The notes under the pieces were generated by a model. The model was not told where the DNA came from. It ran no database searches and saw nothing but the letters and a program-made list of their open reading frames with translations. A program made the translations under genes and the position numbers. This document shows, one piece after another, positions 1-10,480 of a DNA stretch of 64,000 nucleotides; positions within the stretch are counted from its first letter, which is position 1, and each line of letters starts with the position of its first letter. Source of the DNA: Dryococelus australis (lineage: Eukaryota > Arthropoda > Insecta > Phasmatodea > Phasmatidae); the NCBI GenBank assembly GCA_029891345.1, contig CM057003.1, forward strand, positions 11,226,209 to 11,290,208, written 5' to 3'.

Positions 1-138
1 AACAATTCTTCGCCCCTGAAAAGAAACATACCATTTTGTAAAACCAAAACAAGTGCTTAGCTCACTTTGTAAAGAAGAAACACTCAAATTGCATTGTGAA
101 TCTACATATGATTTTAATGCATAAGGACTAGTGGGAAA
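1..138 (-). pseudogene. Open frame running off the left edge, downstream of the Polinton-like protease
   Basis: Read on the minus strand, 46 consecutive codons are open from 138 down to the window edge, in DNA rich enough in A+T that chance stops should be frequent. The composition (several S, Y, F, W, C and Q) looks like a real protein, but I do not recognise the family. It lies just downstream of the protease relic on the same strand, so it is probably another gene of the same Polinton-like element, entered mid-gene or after a lost start. No ATG was found in frame. Identity is inference from position only. Confidence 0.35.
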
Positions 139-142
139 AATT

Positions 143-600
143 TTATTTTAAAGATTTGATTAATGGTTTCCCAAATATATCTGTTTTTAATAACACAGAA
201 ATTATATCGCGAAACTTAAATTCTCTCGAAAAAAGATATAATAGTACTAATCATAAATGTCCACAGATAACAGAATTCAAATTTTGAACTCGATCATCAT
301 TGTAATAAACATTATTGTTTTTGAAATAATTAATTAAATTATTAGGAATATAGCCACCAAATGAATCAAAGTAGTAAAAATTATTTTCTTTAAAATAGCA
401 AACCCAATTAGTGCCAGGATTTGTGAAATATCAAAATTGACGACAGCACATTCATTTTCGAGCATACTATTTAGTAGTTCGTCAATCATATAAACTTTTC
501 TGAATTTTTTTATATTTCATATTTTTACATATTTTTCAATATCGATATTGGATAATGAAGCAAATTTTTTTTTGACCTTCCTCTTTTTTTCGCTACTACA
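143..600 (-). pseudogene. PRO: Maverick/Polinton (adintovirus-like) adenain-type cysteine protease, degraded
   Basis: In adenoviruses and Polintons this protease matures virion proteins using a His-Asp/Glu-Cys active site with a Gln oxyanion residue. The minus strand shows the family motifs in order: an N-terminal stretch with FRKVY followed by MIDEL; an ECAVVNFD strand; GTNWV (404-415 covers GTNW); YYFDSFGG (353-376); a VQN segment carrying the conserved Gln; and ICGHL with the presumed nucleophile Cys at 263-265. The C-terminal helix runs to a natural stop at 143-145. Damage: in-frame TGA stops at 517-519 and 251-253 (the latter four codons after the Cys), and a frameshift near 417-430 between the second strand and the GT-W motif. 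The catalytic His of the usual GTHWV is Asn here. At roughly 150 codons it is slightly shorter than adenain (about 200). The family call is firm from motif order; assignment to Polinton rather than another adenain-bearing element is inference. Confidence 0.78.
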
Positions 601-630
601 CCACTTCCTGTTTTATTTTTATTGTCCTAA

Positions 631-816
631 ATGGATAATGTAAACGATTTTACAGAAACAAGAAATTGTTTCGATATTTTAATGCAATTTTTTAGACTTA
701 TAGTTGAGGGGTTGCATTTTAAATTTTTACGAATTTTTGATCAAATAAAAATTATTTTTCTAATTTACTTTTTTCTCATACTATTATTTTTTTATAAAAA
801 ATATATAAATTTTTAA
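631..816 (+). CDS. Small membrane-anchored ORF of the Polinton-like block
   Basis: This frame encodes 61 residues, starting ATG GAT AAT after a T-rich spacer. The N-terminal half is polar. The C-terminal third is a strongly hydrophobic stretch (about residues 40-55) ending in a short basic and aromatic tail, so a single tail-anchor membrane segment is likely. It is transcribed divergently from the protease relic, with about 30 bases between them, and is followed 9 bases downstream by another ORF start in the same direction. The tight spacing resembles compact viral gene arrangement. The protein is not recognised. It is intact but surrounded by broken genes, so it may simply have escaped mutation. 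Confidence 0.4.
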   Translation: MDNVNDFTETRNCFDILMQFFRLIVEGLHFKFLRIFDQIKIIFLIYFFLILLFFYKKYINF

Positions 817-825
817 ATATTATAA

Positions 826-1070
826 ATGGATCAAATTATAGATCTTGTAGAACTTTGAGATATTGGATATAAAACCATAAATACAGAAACTATTATTGAT
901 GAAGAATTGGAAATTATTCATTTCAAAATTATTTTAAAATAGATCAAAATTTTTTAAGATCAAATAAACTTTCTGATTTTAAAGATGTTTATGGTTTGGA
1001 TTGTTGCGATGGTTGGGATATGGATTCAGTAATGGCTATGCTTCAGATTTTTATTTATTTTAGACTTTGA
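826..1070 (+). pseudogene. Broken ORF of the Polinton-like block
   Basis: Starts ATG GAT CAA at 826. The frame meets TGA at 856-858, continues open through an acidic stretch, meets TAG near 940, and resumes one frame over near 925-945 through an open stretch ending at TGA 1068-1070. The last part has a distinctive Asp/Cys/Trp-rich segment (GLDCCDGWDMDS). One stop plus one frameshift in about 80 codons fits a decayed gene of the same age as the neighbouring protease relic. I do not recognise the family; membership of the Polinton-like element is inferred from adjacency. Confidence 0.4.
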
Positions 1071-1560
1071 AAAGTCTTATTGGTGTTCTACTTTTGTTAA
1101 ATAGAATCTATAAATTCTAAATTATATTTTTATATTTTCATTTGATTTTTGCTTATTTTGCTTTATTTAGATTGCTCGCTTGCAAAATTGCTATTTCTAG
1201 AAAACATGAAAATTTTTCTTGAAAAGTGAGGAATTTGCTTGATTTTGGGGTAAAATAGCTTGTTATTTAAAAAGAAACAAATCATACTCGGGCATTTTTG
1301 AAAACTAAAAAAATTACTTTATTTTGTGATAAAAAAATTGATTTTCGATGAAAATTGCTTGTTTTCTTAAAGTTGAAAATTGGTGAGAAATGGAGCTTCT
1401 AGAAACATGGAAAAGTATCTTGAAAACGAGAAAATTGCTTGAATTTTGGGGTAAATTGCTTGATTTTTCGATGGAAATGTAGGGTGCGCTAGAATCGGCC
1501 TTTTATATCTACTTACGGGGGTTGGGAATGTTTTCCGTATACATATTGCACTCAGAGTTT
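1071..1560. repeat. AT-rich tract with a diverged direct duplication
   Basis: Two related segments lie about 200 bases apart (about 1198-1262 and 1398-1462). Each has a GAAA-CATG-GAAAA start, then CTTGAAAA and TTGCTTGA-TTTTGGGGTAAA. No gene was found. It may be the non-coding flank of the Polinton-like element, but a terminal inverted repeat cannot be checked because the other end lies outside the window. Confidence 0.4.
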
Positions 1561-1784
1561 TTAAGCACTCGTCTGTACTTTTTCAATCTAAACCTCATTT
1601 AATTTTTCTGCGCGAAATTGTTTAGAAATGGGATCAAATCTATACTATTTAGACTATAAGGGAGTTTTTAGTTAATTTGACAAAATGTTTGCGTTTCCTA
1701 CGGCTAATTTGCTATAGGGAATATAACAGATATGTTGGTAGCTATGTTCACTTTTTTTCACGCTGAAAAGAGCTTTGGCATACT

Positions 1785-1788
<4 letters not shown>

Positions 1789-1829
<41 letters not shown>
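1789..1829. repeat. (TA)n microsatellite
   Basis: Uninterrupted TA dinucleotide run of about 20 units. Confidence 0.95.
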
Positions 1830-1830
<1 letters not shown>

Positions 1831-2569
1831 GTGATATTAGAAATCTATTTTATTAATACCGCCATTGTATTAACTTCCTGATTACATTTCCTTATTATTT
1901 AGTAATAGGATTACAGCCAAAGTGTAGTCAATAATAATTAAAGTTTTGCACAAAAATGATAAAGTGATATTTTGAGGAGGTAACTAAGAATGTTTCAACG
2001 CGACGTGTATGCAACTGCTATTGTAACTGCAAGCAAGAATGCAGAGTGAAAGTGCATTTTCGCACTCACTTCCGTAGCGAAAAAAAAAAAATTAATAGAC
2101 AATATTAAGCAACAAATATGAAGCGTTACGTAAAACGTAATTTGAGAGATAACGATCACTGCCTGACGTACCCAGAATAAGTAAACGGTCGTAAATACAG
2201 GTCGCTGCGGTTTCTACAAGCTGTTTCCAGCCACTTTTATGACTCCGAGGAAGACGAAAGTTGGTCCAGTGTAATACCCACGCTGCCACGAGATGTTTTT
2301 GTCTCTTATATCCACGTGTTGAAGCTCTTCACAGCACTGGCTAACTTACATTTGGGAGGATTTGTATTCGACACCAGCAGGTGATGAATTTTCCAGAGTA
2401 TATTTCTACATCCCTTTTTCAAGAAAATTGCCGCATTTAAAATTTCTTGTATTTCTACAAGGTATTGTTGGGAAAGTATTTGCCAAAGGTATTGTAAAAC
2501 TACAAATAAAGAAGACTATATCTCACAAAACTTAGCGTTGAATGTGCAAAACTACTGTTAAGTTGTATA
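1830..2569. other. Unassigned AT-rich stretch
   Basis: The minus strand holds a 65-codon open frame (2092-2289) whose composition is not obviously random, but it has no recognisable domain, no convincing splice sites and no neighbouring exon. Nothing else was seen. Confidence 0.3.
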
Positions 2570-2987
2570 GTCTTTTAACGGATAGTTGAGCACTTTTAAA
2601 GTCAACCTTGAAAAATGTAACTGCCCATACTTCGATATATTTTAATGGGAATACTGAATGGCATGCGCTAGGTAAAATTGGTAGCGACGAAGCAACAGTA
2701 GATCCATGTCTTTATGTTGAACTGACACTATTAGGTAAACATTGGTGAATACTGGAATTTCATGTTTTGGTTTATGATATTTGTAATGCATGTAAGTGTC
2801 AGATTTTGCTAATTCGTAAAATATTTACTTTCGAAATAATTTCACATTTTAAATAGGATGAAGCACGAATAAAATGATTAATCCCACGGCAATGTTAATT
2901 TTACGTATGCCGAAAGAATACACTCTGTGCATCCAAGTAGTGCCTTGAGCAGGGCCTTCAGAAGTGCTCGGTTTATCGTGAACAGGC
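2570..2987. mobile_element. Long MITE, diverged copy
   Basis: The left end carries GTTGAGCACTTTTAAAGTCAA and the right end AGGGCCTTCAGAAGTGCTCGG followed by TATCGTGAACAGGC, imperfect inverted copies of the family terminus GGCTGTTCACGGTAAAGTGA. The interior matches the long subfamily seen at 7190, 11753 and 32634 (a segment near AATTTTACGTATGCCGAAAG and another near ATTTCACA). It has no coding capacity, so a partner transposase elsewhere is required. Confidence 0.7.
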
Positions 2988-3676
2988 ATTATCAAACAAG
3001 TATCGAAGATTTTAAGTTGATTAAAAATATTGAAATAACATGAACGGTTATGTAAGTTTTCTAAGATAATGTGTTGTAAATATACAATATTTCAACTGCG
3101 CAGTTACAAGAATATATTTGGCGACTGGTTTCCAAAGAATTGTTGGTAACAATTAAAGTCACTTTTTTTTACTGTGCAAGTGTTAACTTTTAACAACTTT
3201 TTGCCCATTAAATTTAAAATCAGTTTAATCTCGGTTCGAAAACTAAATTAAACAATAAATACAATTTATACTAGTATTATTATTATTTTATTTTGTTACT
3301 GCCACCCTACCCCTTTTTTTACTTATCAAACAAATCATCGCTGGTTTTGCGAAGTTATCAAAGAAAAGTTATATATTTCAGATGCTCAGAGAATGTCCTA
3401 CACCCTCTTCCTTCATTATACCGTGTCTGTTATTCTTGGGAATCAAAGCCCAGTCGGAACAATTCGTCAAATTTTAAATTTTCCCATTTTTTAACCTCCT
3501 AAATTCTAGGAGAAAAAATGGCGAAAGTTTGAGTACAAAATTCAATGCATCACACAATTGATAAGAATACAATTTGAAGTTGGAGTAATGACAGTTTAAT
3601 TCCCCATAGAAACATTTTTCCCAGAACTTTTCCGAGAAACCTCTTACGAAGTGAATAAAACTTTCCTGAACTTCAA

Positions 3677-4256
3677 AATCAAATACAGCACCATCATTAC
3701 AACACTGAGTTTAACTCTATTTCAAACTATAGCCTGTTGAAATCAAATACAGCACCATCATTACAACACCGAGTTTAACTCTATTTCAAGCTATAGCCTG
3801 CTGAAATCAAATACAGCACCATCATTACAACACTGAGTTTAACTCTATTTCAAACTATAGCCTGCTGAAATCAAATACAGCACCATCATTACAACACTGA
3901 GTTTAACTCTATTTCAAGCTATAGCCTGCTGAAATCAAATAAAGCACCATCATTACAACACTGAGTTTAACTCTATTTCAAACTATAGCCTGCTGAAATC
4001 AAATACAGCACCATCATTACAACACTGAGTTTAACTCTATTTCAAACTATAGCCTGCTGAAATCAAATACAGCACCATCATTACAACACTGAGTTTAACT
4101 CTATTTCAAACTATAGCCTGCTGGAATCAAATACAGCACCATCATTACAACACTGAGTTTAACTCTATTTCAAACTATAGCCTGCTGAAATAAAATACAG
4201 CACCATCATTACAACACTGAGTTTAACTCTATTTCAAACTATAGCCTGCTGGAATC
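3677..4256. repeat. 64-bp minisatellite, nine copies
   Basis: The unit begins AATCAAATACAGCACCATCA and repeats every 64 bases (starts 3677, 3741, 3805 and so on) for nine copies with only one or two substitutions each. Low divergence suggests recent amplification or ongoing homogenisation. Each unit has an internal inverted pair, AGTTT/AAACT. It does not encode a continuous frame, because 64 is not a multiple of 3. Confidence 0.95.
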
Positions 4257-5736
4257 GCTCAAATTTTGTGAAATAAGTATAATTCTTTGCGAATCATTTA
4301 TATGTTTGTACTTTTTAAACAACCCAACTGTAAAATATTTTCTTGTAATTTGAAACAAAGATGCTCGTAAACTTCAAATTAATTCTTTTTAAAAGTACAT
4401 ACGTTATATGTACTCGGATGGTATTCGTAGGTATCAAAATAGTGTAGAATATTATCTCGAGCTGACCGGCACAGTTATGCAAATTTATATTAAATTACTT
4501 ATTTCTGAACAGTTTCATAATACACTTTCGGGTAACATACAGCAAATAAAAATCACGTTTACTGCAAAGACACGGAGCTAATCAAACTTTCAAATTATAA
4601 TTCATTACGTTCGCGAATTTTAAACATTTTATTTTCTTCACGAACCACTAGCAATTTTGGCCTTATACTTTGGCAATAAATGCGATAATGTAGAATTATA
4701 TTTCTCATTTTTCTGCCTGCAAAATGTATCTTTCAAAGTTAAACATGGAAACTTATGTTATAAATGTAGGTATATTTCATCGTGGGATAATAAATATCAG
4801 AATTGCCATTTAAGTCAATATTTACTGTTACCAAAGAAATTTAGGTGATATCAACATTGAACATAGGCGTATTTTTATTTCAAAGGCCCAGCATTGCGTG
4901 ATTAAAAAATTAATGTGGTTATATCCTCTTATTTAGGTCGACTTCATAGTTATTATTCTATAGTTCCAAGTGGACTTCTATATATATATTGTGTGTGTTT
5001 TTTTTAACCTAATGCATCATGACATAGTGCAAAGATATCTAGTAATATAGCACCTATTTAACACCTTAATGTGTACATTTGAGATGTTGCAACAAAATGT
5101 AAAGGATACCTTTCTAACTGATCTACCTTCGCATAATTTTTGTCTGACTAGTTCTCATACATATCTACCCCTAACTTTTAAACGGGAAACAGTGCGAAAG
5201 TTTCTGTTGCTTTATTGCAATGGCACCCACCAGTTAAAGCTGTAGGGTCCAGAATTAGCCAATAGAATAATATCCATGCAAAAATATTGACTTTGTTAGT
5301 GTTGAATTCTTAAACTGTACAACAAGAAAGTATAAGAGTATTTGCCATATTTCGTGTCTTTCTAAATCTGAACGAATTTGCCCGATATCTTATATTTGGC
5401 AGTTAATAAAATTCTTTGGTTTTATTCTAGAGTTGTTATAATGCAATCACCCGTAAACATATTTCACATAACTTTCTACAACTCGATTCCTCTTCGATGC
5501 TTATTTTTATTGAGGCAAAAAATCTCTTAAAGTATTGTGTTTATAGGGCAACATCTGAAAAAACAAAATTTTTATACAGAAACTTAAAAAGCATCTTTGG
5601 CACATATCCATTGCACTTTAGTTTTCAAGCGCTACAAAGACTCACGCAAATTCGATATCTTGCACATACAGACTGTGGGAGCATTTCATGCGCATACCAA
5701 AATCGCTCTTAGCGATCTTTCTAGCGTATGCGCCTT
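4257..5736. other. AT-rich stretch without a recognisable gene
   Basis: Contains short random-looking open frames only (for example 4657-4848 and 5497-5712). No splice-bounded exon, RNA gene or repeat of note was seen. Confidence 0.5.
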
Positions 5737-5740
5737 TATA

Positions 5741-5974
5741 GGCTATTCACGGTAAAGTGAGCACTTTTGGAAGCCTTCTCATTTGGAATAATAGTCCAAA
5801 TATATATTTTATTTTAGCCTTAGACGTCAACACCCGAGTGCGGTGGAATATACACACTATGTTTATTACTTACATGCCAATATTTATTTAAAAAGTTGGT
5901 TAAAGGTTAAAAACTGGCTGACAGGAAAAAAAGGAACTACGACCTCAAAAGTGTTCACTTTACCTTGAACGATC
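5741..5974 (+). mobile_element. Short MITE, 234 bp, TA target duplication
   Basis: Starts GGCTATTCACGGTAAAGTGA after TA at 5739-5740 and ends with the inverted copy before TA at 5975-5976. The interior has the subfamily landmark AGACGTCAACACCCGAGTGC followed by GGTGGAATATACAC. The terminal inverted repeats are about 35 bp and imperfect. TA duplication is typical of Tc1/mariner-like MITEs; the source transposase is not in the window. Confidence 0.85.
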
Positions 5975-6002
5975 TATAAATATGATACGTTCAAGTAGGC
6001 GG

Positions 6003-6305
6003 GCCATTTGGTACGGCAGCGAGAACCAGTTAGATGTGTTGTAATCTCAATTAGCGGCTGTGTGTCTCTACGACCCACTTAGTCAGGACTTCCTGCAAGA
6101 GTTGGCCGAACAGGAGACTTCAATGATTGCATCACCACGTCGTTTCCGTGAGGTATACGGACCGCTTGTGCTCAGTGTTGCCAATATCTACAGAGAGAAT
6201 TCCACTAGGTCACAAGTGAAAATCCACCAGACTCCGCTAGGTTATGAAAATATATTTAACAGCATTTTGAATAATAACGGTGTTCATATATTAAGTTCGA
6301 CATAA
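6003..6305 (+). pseudogene. Unrecognised coding-like segment next to a MITE
   Basis: From about 5992 to 6305 one frame is open except for a single TAA at 6042-6044. The 6063-6240 part has protein-like composition (Asp/Glu/Gln-rich start, then RRFREVYGPLVLSVANIYRE). A splice acceptor-like CTTAGTCAG ends at 6086 and a donor-like GAG/GTATAC follows at about 6153, so one exon of about 22 codons is possible instead. It could be a broken gene fragment or a transposon relic. It starts within 30 bases of the end of the 234-bp MITE. Confidence 0.25.
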
Positions 6306-6732
6306 ATAATAGTTTCGTACTATTTTTTTTTCCCCACAGGTAAATTTACATAAATGAGCGTATTATGTAATTGCGGTAGTGACAAAGTTATCAAGAAAGT
6401 GAAATAGCAAAGACAACACAAAATGCGCCAATTGAATAACAACTACAGCAGTGCACTAAAAATATGTAGTGCTTCATCATACTTATATTTTAATATAATT
6501 TTTGGACACCCCAGATGTGATAGTTCTTTCTTCCCTGAAAATTGTACTCCTCGCGACCCCAACAGTAAAAAAAAAAAAAAAAAAAAAGCGCTATATATTA
6601 TTCATTGACCAATAAACATAGTCTGTTCGCAGTATCTTAATATTTATAAAATAAAATCTTTGAAAAATTACCTAATGTGTGACACGTTTAGTTGTTTCCT
6701 AAACATGTAATGTATCAGATATATTTTATAAA

Positions 6733-6966
6733 GGCTGTTCACGGTAAAGTGAACACTTTCGAGGCCCTAATTACTTTTTTCCTTTCAACAATTCTTTTAA
6801 CCTTTAACCCCATTTTCAAATAAATATTACCATGGAAGTAATAAAAACAGTGTGTATATTCCACCGCACTCAGATATTAACGTATAAAGCTTGTACGAAA
6901 TGTATTTACTAACTATAATTTCAAATAAGAGGGCTTTTAGAAATGCCCACTTTAACGTGAATAGCC
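6733..6966 (-). mobile_element. Short MITE, 234 bp, nested in R5 element
   Basis: Has the same termini and length as the copy at 5741 but the opposite orientation: the interior landmark reads GTGTATATTCCACCGCACTC. The right boundary is followed by TA. Inserted in the left arm of the R5 element. Confidence 0.85.
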
Positions 6967-7189
6967 TATACTTCTGCGAACGCAAAATTACTTTATTTTC
7001 GGTGTAATTTACCATTTACTTATATTTTATATATAAATTATAATATTCCATTCATAATTAATGCAAATGAAAAATTAAATAAAACAGTTTGGTTGGTACT
7101 GCCTTGTAATAAATATTTCTCATGCAAAATATTATAAAGCTGAGTACGCACGAATGCGGTGCATTGTCGCTTCAGTGTAATTTCTTAAA

Positions 7190-7605
7190 GGCTGTTCACT
7201 ATAAATTGAGGACTTTTGAAATCAACCTAAGAAAAAAGCCACTGCCCCTACCTGCATATAATTTAACGGGCACAATAAGTGACATGTGCCCAGTAAAGTC
7301 AGTAACGATGGAGGGGAAAGTAGTTCCAAATATTAACTTCGAATAAAAAGTGTTAGATAACCATTTGTAATAACTTAAATTATTTCTCTCTGTTTCCGTT
7401 TTTCTTAAATACGCCTGAGTGTAAAAATGAGCAGATTAGTACAATCATCACCTTTCTAATAATTTCACAGTTTCACTTCATCGACGCATTAATAAAGAGA
7501 TGAGGCCCATGGTTTAACTTTACGTAAGGCGGAAGAATACATTACTTGTTTACACATAGATCTTAAGGAGGGCTTTCGAATGTGCTCATTTTATCGTGAA
7601 CAACC
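7190..7605 (-). mobile_element. Long MITE, 416 bp, nested in R5 element
   Basis: Starts GGCTGTTCACTATAAATTGA and ends TATCGTGAACAACC followed by TA. The interior carries the long-subfamily landmarks CAGTAAAGTCAGTAACGATG, ATTTCACAGTTTCA and GGCCCATGG, shared in reverse with 11753-12128. Inserted in the right arm of the R5 element. Confidence 0.85.
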
Positions 7606-7705
7606 TATAGTCTTGGTTAAGCTTTGTTCGCGTGAGACAGTGGATCAGTTTGAAAGTAAAACACCCGCAGGGCTTCTAAAATAGTTGTAGGTAAACACGA
7701 ATGGG

Positions 7706-8392
7706 TTACATAATTTTTGCTCTTGAGGAAGAAATTAAAATCCACCAAATCTGGGGTAAAATCCACCGAGTTGGCAACGCTGAATTGACGGTTGGCTTTC
7801 GGGTGTGTGTGGGAGGGAGAACTACAAACTAATATAGATCCAGTTACCAGCCACAATGTGGCCGCGCCGACGCTGTCTAAACTTTGAAACATGCCTGCCG
7901 GCCCTCAATAAGGTTGAATTTTCGGCGTATTATCACACAATCGGGACTCTGCCCAAATTTTCTAACATCAGCGGTCATTCTTCATTACACTCGCCCCACG
8001 ACGCAGTCAATAACAGTTTAAATAGCTCCGGTAAAAACTGCTTCTCGCGCTAGCCTGTGATTGTTTACAAATTTATGTTTCCAGTAAATGGTTCTTCTTC
8101 TTTCCAGCTGGCCTAAAGTTTCGCAGGTTTGTTTACTTTCACTGCTTGAGCGGACATAAAAATGCCCAGGACACGAATGTAAATCACTGAGGGTACTTAC
8201 TTTTTTCCTTCTAAGCGGCTTTCTAAAGTTATACGCACCAAAAAATAATAAAATTACGCTTTCTCATTCTTGCTAATGTTCGCTTTAACGCATACGAGAA
8301 GGTGAAGGATCGTGGTACATGGAAGGGGTGGAATGGGGAATTTACATTCGGGGGAAAGGCCATGAGTTTTCAGTGTTATCAACTTAGTGTAT
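7706..8392. other. Unassigned stretch
   Basis: Two overlapping short open frames (7856-8053 plus and 7617-7892 minus) have no recognisable features. Nothing else supported. Confidence 0.3.
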
Positions 8393-8520
8393 TTTCCACC
8401 AATTTTGGTGGGTTGCAACTACTACCAAATGGGTAAAATTGTTACCTATTTGCCAATGTATATTTAAGTGGATTTGAAAATAAATGGTTAGTAAACAATT
8501 GTGGACAGTTTTTTTTTGAG
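8393..8520 (+). repeat. Dispersed repeat R4, copy 1
   Basis: The block TTTTCCACCAATTTTGGTGG, then GTTGCAACTACTACCAAATG, GGTAAAATTGTTACC and a T-run matches 10361-10480 in order and spacing. It begins with a small inverted repeat (CCACCAA/TTGGTGG). Function unknown; probably another small transposon. Confidence 0.5.
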
Positions 8521-8559
8521 AAAAAATGTGGGGATCAGCAAAATGAATTGGGGGAGTCC

Positions 8560-9330
8560 GACATAAGGACCGGCCGCCATGTTGGAGCCAGGTGACCTTA
8601 GTATAGTAATTTAGGGGCGCCTGGGCTTGTGCGACTGGGCGGCTGACAGTCTTGGGCTCAACTCGGGTGAGATCGGAAATCTTCGGCTCGACTCAGGGAG
8701 CGATCGGCAGACTTCGGCTCGGGTTTGTCGAACGTATCCGAAGGTGCCCGGAAGTTACACCCATTAATTTTCTTTAAGCATATATGTTTGTTTATGGTAG
8801 CCATATTGATTTTAAGGGCATAGGGTATGCCAAATCGCAAACCCGTATTTATTATTCGATGATAAAATTTATTTATTTATTTAAAATTGTGCTGACATTG
8901 TTGAAATGTCATTACTCACTACCTCGGCTGTTTTTTGGGGTGTATAAGTAAGCTACTCGGCTTTATTTAAATGTGTATTTAGGTGACTAAACCAAACCAA
9001 TCGCTAATAGCGACCACGTGTTCGCGTGTGTTATAATTATGGCATGAAATCAACATTTTATAGCCTTAATTGGTGTTAATTAAAATGTCAATACTGCCAA
9101 GTCTTAAGTTCAAACTCAGGTTATATATAATTAATTCTCACGTCAGGTATGTTACAATTGTCACGCTAAACTTTCGATTCACATTTTCGTATAATGTTTT
9201 ATGGAGATTTTTTTAAATTCTTAAACATATTTTTAAAAAAATTTCCCCAAATGTACAAGAGCAGCTAGGGCGATAATCATTCCTGCCCTTCTCAGACACC
9301 AATCATTCGATCGATCTCGCAATCTTTCCA
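8560..9330. other. GC-richer patch then AT-rich DNA
   Basis: 8560-8730 is GC-rich with an internal near-repeat (CTTCGGCTCG appears twice within about 40 bases). An ATG at 8579 has a GCCGCC context but no useful open frame. The rest is AT-rich with nothing supported. Confidence 0.3.
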
Positions 9331-9360
9331 TCAAGTTTTTGCATCTTCACCAATTAGAAC

Positions 9361-9470
9361 AGCATGCACATACACGCTCACACACAACCACAAGCACCTA
9401 CAAAAATACACACATACACGTACATGCACATACACAACTACACACACCAAGGCACACACATACACACAAG
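9361..9470. repeat. Imperfect (CA)n tract
   Basis: ACACA-rich region interrupted every 5-10 bases. It produces a spurious Val/Cys-rich frame on the minus strand. Confidence 0.85.
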
Positions 9471-9576
9471 AATGATAATACATTAGAAAGCTGGTAGTGT
9501 GACCAGGAACATCATTCACATAAATGTTTCCGAGGTGTAATGAATACGTATGTACATACGACCCAGCGATAGAGGA

Positions 9577-9824
9577 GGGTTTGGGGATGAGGATGAGGAT
9601 GAGGAGGGTGAGGATGATGATTATGGGGACGTTGAGGATGAGTATGATTAGAATGGATGAGGATGATGAGGACGAGGGTGAGGATGATGATTATGAGGAC
9701 GTTGAGGATGAGGATGATGAGAATGGATGAGGATGATGAGGGTGAGGACGAGGGTAAGGATGAGGATGAGAATGAGGGTGAGGGTGAGGGCGAGGATGAG
9801 GATGAGGAGGGGGAGGAGGAGGCA
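9577..9824. repeat. (GATGAG)n-type purine-rich microsatellite
   Basis: Variable G-A-T hexamer/trimer array with an internal duplication (the GATGATTATG..GACGTTGAGGATGAG segment occurs twice about 65 bases apart). The all-purine strand creates long Asp/Glu or Pro/His/Leu frames that are not genes. Confidence 0.9.
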
Positions 9825-10076
9825 GTCTGTAGGAGTCAGCCAATAGGAGTCAGCCAATAGGAGTCAGTCTGATCGGAAGAACATTTCAGGTACTGGACTT
9901 TAAAGAGCACATCTTATTCACCCAGAAGGACTTCTGCCATACATTCTAAATTTTGAAGAAAATATGGGAACACTGTGAGAAAACCCACATACTCGTTATG
10001 GCCAGGAGAAAACATGCATATATTTATATAAAAACATTATTTTACTGTGTTTGTAGGTGTATGTGTACACACACAC

Positions 10077-10139
<63 letters not shown>
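10077..10139. repeat. (CA)n/(TA)n compound microsatellite
   Basis: A short CA run at 10069-10077 leads into about 30 TA units. All frames through it are artefacts. Confidence 0.95.
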
Positions 10140-10145
<6 letters not shown>

Positions 10146-10360
10146 TGAAATATTCCATTTTAGTGTAGATATAATTATGTATATTCCTATTTGATATAAA
10201 TACATATGATAGCATCTCAGAGATAGACAACGTGTACAGTTACTGATCCGTCCTTCCTTCTGCCCCCTAAGATGACGTCACGGAGGACGTGCAAAGGAGG
10301 CGAACATGTGCGTGTCTTCACCTTACCTCCTTACATCACGCCACTGTTGTCAGTTCAGTG

Positions 10361-10480
10361 GATGCCCCACCAGATTTGGTGGGTTTCAAATCAACCTAGT
10401 GGGAAAAATTTTTATCTGTTGGTCAGTGTACTATCATAAGTATTTAATTGGAATTTAGTAGGCCAGTTTTTTTGGTAGTA
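10361..10480 (+). repeat. Dispersed repeat R4, copy 2
   Basis: CCCCACCAGATTTGGTGGGT, then TTCAAATCAACCTAGTGGG, a Ts-and-As block, GTCAGTGTAC, and a GGCCAGTTTTTTT end parallel the R4 copy at 8393. A weaker CCACCATTTTGGTAGG match is at 38103. Confidence 0.5.

Larger units (their letters stand above)
6621..7705 (+). mobile_element. R5-type MITE (about 430 bp) interrupted by two other MITEs
   Basis: The left end GTCTGTTCGCAGTATCTTAA follows TA at 6619-6620. R5 sequence continues to about 6730 (TCTTTGAAAAATTACC, then the TTAGTTGTTTCC motif), resumes at 6969-7188 after a 234-bp MITE, and resumes again at 7608-7705 after a 416-bp MITE (GGTTAAGCTTTGTTCGCGTG, then GCAGGGCTTCTAAAATAGTT). The parts together equal one R5 unit as at 26086-26500. 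This gives relative age: R5 is older than both insertions. Confidence 0.75.

Noticed and set aside
9524-9860. Asp/Glu-rich plus frames and Leu/Ile- or Pro/His-rich minus frames
   Set aside because: Translation of a purine-only microsatellite in several frames at once.
9953-10230. Tyr-Ile repeat proteins on both strands
   Set aside because: Translation of a TA run.
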